Program-made: the position numbers and the translations under genes
The notes under the pieces: model-generated
Told to the model about the DNA's origin: nothing
Database searches by the model: none
Seen by the model: the letters and a program-made list of their open reading frames with translations, nothing else
From: Bacteroides pyogenes_A
GTDB taxonomy: Bacteria > Bacteroidota > Bacteroidia > Bacteroidales > Bacteroidaceae
Length of the DNA: 64,000 bases
Assembly (NCBI RefSeq): GCF_048595595.1
Contig: NZ_CP184347.1
Direction: 5' to 3' (one strand)
In this document: positions 36,674 to 42,893 of the stretch, piece by piece
Position numbering within the stretch: the stretch's first letter is position 1
Layout: the number at the start of each line of letters is the position of its first letter

Positions 36674-37366
36674 TTATGCACATTTTCTCTCGGAGTGTGA
36701 TATCATTATTTGCTCTCTGCCGTTAATTGTTCCCTCCACATTGACTGCCAACGCGCAGTTGCGAGCGACAAACTCCATCAATCCGTTGCGAGTGGCGTAT
36801 ATCGGGATGGTAACAGAACCTAAATACTCAATTCCCTCGTTCAGTGCAATTACATTCATTCCCAATTTTTGTACGGTTTTGAATAGTTTGCTGTCGCATT
36901 CGGCTATCATCACTCCATTGTCACTTTTGCAAATGGGCGCCACGGCAAACATCATCAGTACGCGAAAGAGAGAAAGAGCGTCACGCCCCAAACCGGAACT
37001 TACAGCAAATCTTCCTACGTGCCATATATCAATCCCGTCATCTTTAAATGAAGTGTTGTTTATACGATCTATCCCGAACAATCTGGTAATAGGCAGCTCG
37101 TCGCGTTTATTCCAATTCATTATGCGGATTGCACCCACAATTTCATTGATGTGGTTTTTCACCACAAAAATTCTGGATTGTTCAAAATACTGTACTTCTT
37201 CGTTGTACACAATTTGAACTTCGCTATCGCTTATCATCGCGCTGTCCGATAACATTTGATGATGTTTGTAATTCTCGATTACTACAAAGCGAGCCAAATT
37301 ATACAATCCGCTTTTGGCAAGTTGCCAAATTGAATAATCACCGTAAGAAGTAATAAATCTGTCCAT
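36674..37366 (-). CDS. LuxI/FeeM-like GNAT-fold acyltransferase
   Basis: The start is at 37366, because AAGGA sits five bases upstream and the promoter -7 element (37400-37407) would leave an earlier ATG at 37402 outside the message. The 230-residue protein has the plan of acyl-homoserine-lactone and N-acyl-amino-acid synthases: IFVVKNHINEIVGAIRIM near residue 85, then DIWHVGRFAVSSGLGRDA, which parallels the E-x-S-R-F-A-V block of LuxI, then LFRVLMMFAVAPI and FKTVQKLGMNVIAL. The strict LuxI catalytic residues cannot be confirmed by eye. Convergence with a LuxR-type gene and an E1-like enzyme suggests that it makes a small acylated product, possibly a signal. Confidence 0.65.
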   Translation of the reverse strand: MDRFITSYGDYSIWQLAKSGLYNLARFVVIENYKHHQMLSDSAMISDSEVQIVYNEEVQYFEQSRIFVVKNHINEIVGAIRIMNWNKRDELPITRLFGIDRINNTSFKDDGIDIWHVGRFAVSSGLGRDALSLFRVLMMFAVAPICKSDNGVMIAECDSKLFKTVQKLGMNVIALNEGIEYLGSVTIPIYATRNGLMEFVARNCALAVNVEGTINGREQIMISHSERKCA

Positions 37367-37399
37367 ATTCCTTTTTGTGTATTTAAAAGTTTGATAATA

Positions 37400-37444
37400 C
37401 AAAATTAGTCCACCTAGTTTCGTCCAACAATACCCAATTGGGTA
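37400..37444 (-). promoter_or_regulatory. Operator A and promoter of the acyltransferase gene
   Basis: The perfect palindrome TACCCAATTGGGTA occupies 37431-37444. On the reverse strand a TTG follows directly and is 20 bases from TAATTTTG (37400-37407), the -7 element. The site therefore sits just upstream of the -33 region, a position expected for an activator. Confidence 0.7.
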
Positions 37445-37468
37445 ATTGTGCTTTGCAGTATAAAGAAT

Positions 37469-37505
37469 TACCCAATTGGGTATGCTCTCTTTTTTTGTAT
37501 CTTTG
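37469..37505 (+). promoter_or_regulatory. Operator B and promoter of the LuxR-type gene
   Basis: A second perfect TACCCAATTGGGTA occupies 37469-37482, exactly 38 bases from operator A. The TTG inside it (37476-37478) is 19 bases before TATCTTTG (37498-37505), so the site overlaps the -33 element of the regulator's own promoter. That arrangement suggests autoregulation. Confidence 0.7.
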
Positions 37506-37530
37506 TTGCAATTTTATAAACACTTTCTTT

Positions 37531-38291
37531 ATGACTGAAATAAAACACTTTTTTATTGGGGAGAATACTATTGATTACATTCCCGATGAGGCATATGACA
37601 ACATCAATCATATCATTGAAGATATCGAAGCCTTTTCGCACACTACCTACAAAAGCATGTATGTGATAGATTATTTCCGACAAGATTTTTTATATGTTTC
37701 CGACAATCCGCTCTTTTTGTGCGGAATGACACCGGATGAAGTGCGGGTAATGGGGTACAATTTTTACATCAGCCAAGTGCCCCCGGAAGATCTGGATTTG
37801 TTGCTCGAAATAAACACCGCAGGGTTTCAGTTTTTGCAGGATATTCCTACAGGAGAATTACGCGACTATACCATATCATACGATTTTCACATCATCAACA
37901 GGCAGTCGAAAAAGAAGTGGCTCATCCACCACCAGATAACCCCGCTTCGCTTAACGGAAAAAGGACAGGTATGGCTGGCTTTGTGTGCGGCATCTATCTC
38001 ATCCGCGGCTAAAAGCGGCAATATCGAAATGTCAAAAAACAAAACAAAAGATTTATGGGTTTACAATCGCGGTACCAAAAAATGGAAACAAAAAAACACC
38101 CAGAACTGAAAGAGGTGGAAATGGATGTTCTCAAACTTTCGGCAATGGGATACACAATGCAGGAGATTGCTGATGAAGTAAACCGCTCATTTGATTCGGT
38201 AAAGGTTTACAGGAAAAGTCTTTTGGAAAAATTGGGTGTGGAAAACATTGTTGAAGCGATCAATTATGCCAAAAATCGTAAAATAATTTAG
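37531..38291 (+). pseudogene. LuxR-type regulator, frameshifted at an A7 run
   Basis: The first frame (37531-38109) encodes a PAS-like sensor: RQDFLYVSDNPLFLCGMTPDE, RDYTISYDFHIINRQ and WLIHHQITPLRL. It ends in NRGTKKWKQKNTQN. The second frame encodes a complete LuxR helix-turn-helix: KEVEMDVLKLSAMGYTMQEI and RSFDSVKVYRKSLLEKLGV. One extra A in the A7 run at 38090-38096 joins them as KKWKQKKHPELKEVEMDV, giving 253 residues, a normal Bacteroides PAS-LuxR protein. It has no autoinducer-binding domain of the proteobacterial type. It is the best candidate to bind the palindromes around it. Whether the break is real is unclear. Confidence 0.75.
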
Positions 38292-38326
38292 TCGGTGCAC
38301 ATTTCACTTTCGTGGCGTATTTCCGC

Positions 38327-39097
38327 TTAATTTCTATCGTCGATTATGGATGACAGATAAAATTTGGGATATGTTTTCACTTTCTGTCCCGTGGCAATCC
38401 AAAACAGAATATTGGTAACCAATCCACCTGCAATCCACGAAGCAATGGAAAGTTGTGGGGGCGGTAATACAGACTTCTCGTTTTTATACTGCATTACTAT
38501 CTTCTCTATCCACGTTTTAGGTTGCGCCCAAAATTTAAAATAGTTGGTTACATGTTCCACCAAACGAAGCTCGAAATCTTTTGGATCACGCGAAAATTGT
38601 GAAAGCGGAAAGCCCGTAGGTTCAACCACAAACACCAATCCGCCCCAACCGATGTTATACGGATGAATAACCGGAACGTTGTATTTCTGACACCATTCGT
38701 CAAACACAAACGGGATGTCTGATTTGAAGTCCAAAGCATTGATAGCAATGTCTTGCTCTTTTATCAAGTTTTCTACATTATTTTCATCAATAAAAGTGTT
38801 TATTGCTGTGATATGGGCATTGGGATTGATACTTAATAGTCGTTCTTTCAACGCTTCGGCTTTAGACCTTCCGATGTCCTCCATCCGATAGTTCTGCCGG
38901 TTTAAGTTCGATTCTTCCACTACATCGCCGTCAGCGATGGTAATGTTTTCAAAACCAAAACGCAACGCACATTCGGCAATGATACTGCCAATACCCGCAC
39001 CGCCCAGCAAGACACGATAGTTTTTAATGAGTTGCTGCTCGTCAGGACGCACATAAATCCGATTTCTGCTATACCTTTCTTCTAAGTTCGCTTCCAT
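38327..39097 (-). CDS. ThiF/E1-like adenylyltransferase
   Basis: The protein has 256 residues. The nucleotide-binding motif LLGGAGIGSIIAECALRFGF is at residues 30-49, followed by the E1-type NLNRQNYRMEDIGRSKAEAL, which carries the Arg/Gln/Lys residues that bind ATP, and INALDF near residue 113. The CxxC zinc motifs of canonical E1 enzymes are not seen. Homologous ThiF domains occur next to or fused with FeeM-type acyltransferases, where they may adenylate a substrate. The convergent position beside the LuxR gene and the shared operator in front of it support a joint role. Confidence 0.85.
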   Translation of the reverse strand: MEANLEERYSRNRIYVRPDEQQLIKNYRVLLGGAGIGSIIAECALRFGFENITIADGDVVEESNLNRQNYRMEDIGRSKAEALKERLLSINPNAHITAINTFIDENNVENLIKEQDIAINALDFKSDIPFVFDEWCQKYNVPVIHPYNIGWGGLVFVVEPTGFPLSQFSRDPKDFELRLVEHVTNYFKFWAQPKTWIEKIVMQYKNEKSVLPPPQLSIASWIAGGLVTNILFWIATGQKVKTYPKFYLSSIIDDRN

Positions 39098-39141
39098 ACC
39101 TGTTGTTAAAAGTAAGTTTTTTCGTTTGAATAATTAAAATA

Positions 39142-39186
39142 CAAAGATCGAGAATACCGAAAAGGCACACAATACCCAAATGGGTA
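39142..39186 (-). promoter_or_regulatory. Operator and promoter of the ThiF gene
   Basis: TACCCAAATGGGTA (39173-39186) lies upstream on the reverse strand, followed by a TTG that is 20 bases from GATCTTTG (39142-39149), a -7 element with one mismatch. The gap of 23 bases between site and -7 element is the same as for the acyltransferase gene. Confidence 0.65.
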
Positions 39187-39190
39187 ATTT

Positions 39191-39393
39191 TTACGATTTC
39201 CTGATTTTCTTCTCCAACATTTCTTTGTCTTTTTTTCGACCTCTCCTCCTGTTCCAAGATACTTGCTTCCTGCTTTACGTTTTTCTCAAATACTTCTACC
39301 TGCCTGTGAAGTGCTTTGGCTTTCTTGCTGTTTCGGTTGAAGTGAAATAAAGTGTCTAATTCCGCAAAATCCTTGGCGGTGGTGTTTTCTCAA
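39191..39393 (-). pseudogene. Remnant of an unidentified gene
   Basis: A reverse frame is open from just after a TGA near 39394 and reads ENTTAKDFAELDTLFHFNRN, then SKKAKALHRQVEVFEKNVKQ, then EEQ-type helical sequence up to the ThiF operator. It has no start of its own and is charged and helical, like the tail of a mobilisation or conjugation protein, but I cannot identify it. It may mark the right boundary of the signalling module. Confidence 0.35.
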
Positions 39394-39410
39394 TATTATT
39401 TCAATATTTA

Positions 39411-40490
39411 CTACGCTATAAAATTCCTAATATTTTCAAAATCAGATACAATATCTTTCTCATTCAACCCCGCTTTCACTGCGACTGCGAAAAGATCATC
39501 CTTGGTTGGCTCAATCTTATCATTAATCGAAGTAGTACGAAATCCATTGATTCCATCGCTTGGCAGCAAATCATAAGCCGGAGCAAAATGCCAATCGCCA
39601 TCACGATAAATGAAGGCAAAGTTCTTGGCATGGTCATCTTTGTTAGCTATCAGGTAGTTGAATATCATCAGACGGTAGACTTTCCAAAGCTCGGCTACGC
39701 TATGTGTCAGCATAGCGCAAACTTGAAAGATATGCGTGTAATCAATGCCGGGCAAACGATAATCGGCACCGATAAGGCCGGCCACGCTAACCACATGCAA
39801 TTTGCCGTTTGATGTCCGGTCGAATCGTTCTACTCCAAAATACTTGTCCTCAAAGAGACGTGTTTCTGTCATTTCAATTCCACATTGCTTGGCAAGAAGC
39901 GAGTAACGGTATTCATCTATGCCTATACTTTGCGGATCTTGTTTGGCACGGAACTTTACCAGCCACTCCTTGTCATTATAGCGAACGAAGATTTTAGGTC
40001 GTGCGCCTCCGGGTGAACCGCCACGGTCTTGAAACTCCTCAATACCTTCGCCCGTATAATCTTCGCTATCTAATATCTGTTCTGCTTCCAATGCCAACTT
40101 CTCAAAATCGACACAATCCCATCTTGCCACAACACTATTGTCCGGACGGAACTCCAATGCTCCGCGTCCTGTTGAGCCTACCAATGCAAGGCGATCCAAT
40201 AAAGTTAAAGTCCGTGGATTGATACCCTTTTGTTGCAAGTATCTGTCCAAAATAAGCAGGCCCCATCCATCAGGCAGACAATCATCGAAAACGCCGAATC
40301 CTCCTTCAAACGGACGGGGTTTGGCTATAAAGACACCGCTTCGCAAGGGCAATTCGAACGGTGATATAGAAAAACCGGAGCCAAGCCATTCGGCTGAATA
40401 CTCGAAGGCGCATAATCCCTCTTTGGTCAAAGCCAGACGACCGACCGGCCGATTGTTGTATATTACTTCTATTTGCTTGATACTATTCAT
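39411..40490 (-). CDS. hipA: HipA family serine/threonine kinase toxin
   Basis: The protein has 359 residues with the two-domain HipA plan. The N-terminal HipA_N domain includes GSGFSISPFELPL and FDDCLPDGWGLLILD. The kinase has the P-loop-like RGGSPGGARPKIFV, the catalytic loop NYLIANKDDHAKNFAF (Asp and Asn visible) and the metal-binding APAYDLLPSDG. HipA kinases halt growth by phosphorylating a translation factor, classically glutamyl-tRNA synthetase. The gene overlaps hipB by eight bases. The protein is shorter than the 440-residue E. coli toxin but in the range of Bacteroidetes homologues. Confidence 0.92.
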   Translation of the reverse strand: MNSIKQIEVIYNNRPVGRLALTKEGLCAFEYSAEWLGSGFSISPFELPLRSGVFIAKPRPFEGGFGVFDDCLPDGWGLLILDRYLQQKGINPRTLTLLDRLALVGSTGRGALEFRPDNSVVARWDCVDFEKLALEAEQILDSEDYTGEGIEEFQDRGGSPGGARPKIFVRYNDKEWLVKFRAKQDPQSIGIDEYRYSLLAKQCGIEMTETRLFEDKYFGVERFDRTSNGKLHVVSVAGLIGADYRLPGIDYTHIFQVCAMLTHSVAELWKVYRLMIFNYLIANKDDHAKNFAFIYRDGDWHFAPAYDLLPSDGINGFRTTSINDKIEPTKDDLFAVAVKAGLNEKDIVSDFENIRNFIA

Positions 40491-40800
40491 TTTTCTTTCC
40501 TCGTTTGCGGATAATACTTTGTTCGTTTAATACATCATCTAACGATTGATATTGCTTTTGTGCAAAAAGAGCATCAAACTCGGATAGCGCATTTAAGGCA
40601 AATCCAATTTGAAGCAATCCCTTCAAGGATATTTCTCCTGTCTGCTCAAACCTACGGTAAGTAGCGAACTTAAGGCCGGCTCTTGTGGCTATGCCTTCTT
40701 GGGTTAGGTTTAACTCCAACCTCCGCGCTTTTACTCTTGCTGCAATTTGTTTTGCCACATCATTGGGAGTCGTTACATTAAACGATATTATATTATTCAT
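40483..40800 (-). CDS. hipB: HipB-like XRE antitoxin
   Basis: The protein has 105 residues. The helix-turn-helix lies near residues 25-60 (RLELNLTQEGIATRAGLKFAT, in which T-Q-E-G-I-A is the first helix). The C-terminal tail is basic. It should neutralise HipA and repress its own promoter. Two palindromes lie directly upstream. Confidence 0.9.
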   Translation of the reverse strand: MNNIISFNVTTPNDVAKQIAARVKARRLELNLTQEGIATRAGLKFATYRRFEQTGEISLKGLLQIGFALNALSEFDALFAQKQYQSLDDVLNEQSIIRKRGKKNE

Positions 40801-40823
40801 AAATCTATTATTATACAGATAAC

Positions 40824-40866
40824 AAACAAAATATTGTTTCTACAAAGATATAAATTATATCTCAAT
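40824..40866 (-). promoter_or_regulatory. hipBA promoter with palindromic operators
   Basis: On the reverse strand TATCTTTG (40843-40850) is the -7 element. Two palindromes flank it: AAACAAAATATTGTTT at 40824-40839 and GATATAAATTATATC over 40847-40861. They are placed to let HipB repress its own transcription. Confidence 0.55.
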
Positions 40867-41101
40867 ACAATGCTTCTTGAAAGTTCTTTTTTTAGCTTAT
40901 ACGAATAATATCTCTGTCAGCTTAAAATTGCCCGGTTTTTGTACCTTTTATTTGTGACGTTTATGAGTACATATATCCTGATTCCACCCCTGAGCTATGT
41001 GAAAATCAATATATTGCACTTGAAAAAACAGAAACTACTATTTCTGAAGAAACATAAGAGAAATATATCATAACATTAGAAAAATCAATTAAATTAAATA
41101 G

Positions 41102-41142
41102 TATCTTTGTTTATCCCAATAGGTACATGTCTATTGGGATAA
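41102..41142 (+). promoter_or_regulatory. Promoter and leader hairpin of the TonB operon
   Basis: TATCTTTG at 41102-41109 is a -7 element. Directly after it TTATCCCAATAG (41111-41122) pairs perfectly with 41131-41142 over an 8-base loop, so the hairpin covers the transcription start. No T run follows, so it is more likely an operator or mRNA-stabilising leader than a terminator. The gap 40870-41101 shows nothing else. Confidence 0.5.
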
Positions 41143-41170
41143 TTCTAAAAACTATAAAACACATCATATT

Positions 41171-41992
41171 ATGAAACTAAAAATTGTACCATTTCTTTTC
41201 ATGGCTATTACACTTGCAAGCTGTAAAAAAGAGTCTATTGAACCAAAAGAAAAAATTAATTTTTTTCTTTTTCCACGTCAAGCCCATTTTGTATGGGCAG
41301 ATAATATAAGAGGTGAAATGATTAAAGCAGGCGATGTTTCGGCAGTTTATAGAAGCCCTTTAAAAGGTAACAGTAATGTAAGATATGGAGAATTCATTTT
41401 AGGTATAACTACTTGTAATGTTGATGTTGATGAAATAACTATCCCCAATTATCAACAAGCATTTTTATCGGAAAGCTTCAATCCTCTTTCGAATTCTCCG
41501 TATATGGCTTTGAGCAAGTCTCCAACTCCTATGACGGATGCCGCTGACCCAACAATAGAAAATAAAATTAAACAGTATCTAACAACTACATATACAGGAA
41601 GTGATATCGTGTCGTTTTTGCCGAAAGCAATATTGGAACAAGTCGACTACCGCACTACCTCCTTAAAAAATATCAAAATAACTTGCTCACAAGACCTGTT
41701 CGGCGTAAAAGCAGGAGAAGTATTGAACGAATATTTTATTGTGGAAGGCTATCCGAAATACCACGATTTCATTATATCGTCAAACAAACAGCTTGTTTCG
41801 GGAAAAACCACCGATATCAGCCTTTCGCAATACCTGTCTTATCAGCCGATGGCTCCGGCAGGAATGTATATGCGGTTCAAAAAAGGCGTTAGCATTCCGG
41901 CATCAGTTACGGCAGAATTTACTGTACAGTTGGAATTGGAGGGTAACAAAACCATTTCTGCAACAACAAAACCGATATGCCTTATTCCATAA
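41171..41992 (+). CDS. Hypothetical lipoprotein in TonB-receptor operon
   Basis: The protein has 273 residues. The signal MKLKIVPFLFMAITLASC ends in a lipobox Cys at residue 18, so it is an envelope lipoprotein. The rest is beta-rich with no domain I can name; PYMALSKSPTP and TTTYTGSDIVSFLP are features that could be searched. It is first in a three-gene set with a DUF4249 lipoprotein and a TonB-dependent receptor, so it likely helps recognise the same ligand. Confidence 0.7.
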   Translation: MKLKIVPFLFMAITLASCKKESIEPKEKINFFLFPRQAHFVWADNIRGEMIKAGDVSAVYRSPLKGNSNVRYGEFILGITTCNVDVDEITIPNYQQAFLSESFNPLSNSPYMALSKSPTPMTDAADPTIENKIKQYLTTTYTGSDIVSFLPKAILEQVDYRTTSLKNIKITCSQDLFGVKAGEVLNEYFIVEGYPKYHDFIISSNKQLVSGKTTDISLSQYLSYQPMAPAGMYMRFKKGVSIPASVTAEFTVQLELEGNKTISATTKPICLIP

Positions 41993-42022
41993 GGGTAACG
42001 GCTGAAAATCCCCTACTCACTT

Positions 42023-42892
42023 ATGAAGAAATACATCTTACTTGCAGCTGCAGTTCCATTGCTATTTCTACACGGATGTGTAGAGCCGATAGACTTTAAC
42101 CCGCCGGGCGAAAGAAAAGCGGTGGTAAACTGCATTTTAACGACGGATGCAGTGCAAAAGCTAACGCTAAACTACACAAGTAAGCACGGGCAGAACTACT
42201 ACGAAGAAATTCCCAACGCCACGATAATGCTTTTTGAGGGTAATAAAGCCGTGGGTAAATTTCAAAAATCGGCTTATGCGGAATGGGAACTGGATTACAG
42301 GCCCAAAGCAGGATTGACCTATAAACTTGTGGCGCAAATTCCGGAACAAAAAGAGCTTACCGCAACAACCGTATTCCCAAACAGATTGCCTGTTCGCCGG
42401 CTGAAAGAATTGGACGGAGAAGGGAAACGGCATTTTGAAAAAGACAGTGCAGGTGTGTTTTGGGCTTTTGCATTTGAAAAGCCGGAAGACGTAATAATGC
42501 GTCCGGTAGTTATCGACCCCAAATACCAACTACTTTCGAAAATTGGCTCAAATTACCCCAAAATCGACAAATTCAACCATCATCAAATAGATGAAGCGAG
42601 CGGAACAAGCCCAAAACATTTTGCCTATCTGCGGATGTTGGCGGATGAAACAACAAGCCGTTTTTATCTGGAAGAACTGTACAGTTGCGTTGTAGTTTTT
42701 CGTGCGGCATCAGACGGATACGACCGATATTTGAAAACAAGCCTGGCTAAGATGTTGGTTTACGAATCTTTTGACGATCCAACGCAATGGCTCGATGAGA
42801 GCGAAATTTTTAGCAATATTAAAAACGGTGTGGGAATTTTCGGAGCATATTCCGATATGGTATTTAATTGTAACCTTTCATTGCCCGATTAA
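42023..42892 (+). CDS. DUF4249 family lipoprotein
   Basis: The protein has 289 residues, with the lipoprotein signal MKKYILLAAAVPLLFLHGC. The DUF4249 landmarks are CVEPIDFNPP near the N-terminus, then KAVVNCILTT, then IPNATIMLFEGNKAVGKF and YRPKAGLTYKLVAQIP. DUF4249 proteins are nearly always encoded beside a TonB-dependent receptor, as here, where the next gene begins one base after the stop. The exact function is unknown. Confidence 0.85.
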   Translation: MKKYILLAAAVPLLFLHGCVEPIDFNPPGERKAVVNCILTTDAVQKLTLNYTSKHGQNYYEEIPNATIMLFEGNKAVGKFQKSAYAEWELDYRPKAGLTYKLVAQIPEQKELTATTVFPNRLPVRRLKELDGEGKRHFEKDSAGVFWAFAFEKPEDVIMRPVVIDPKYQLLSKIGSNYPKIDKFNHHQIDEASGTSPKHFAYLRMLADETTSRFYLEELYSCVVVFRAASDGYDRYLKTSLAKMLVYESFDDPTQWLDESEIFSNIKNGVGIFGAYSDMVFNCNLSLPD

Positions 42893-42893
42893 T

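Noticed and set aside
37438..37530. Upstream extension of the LuxR-type protein
   Set aside because: The extension would begin inside operator A and include its own promoter; the start at 37531 follows the -7 element at a normal distance.
39069..39257. A 62-codon reverse frame running into the ThiF start
   Set aside because: It overlaps the ThiF operator, promoter and start; the upstream half is better described as the end of a broken gene.
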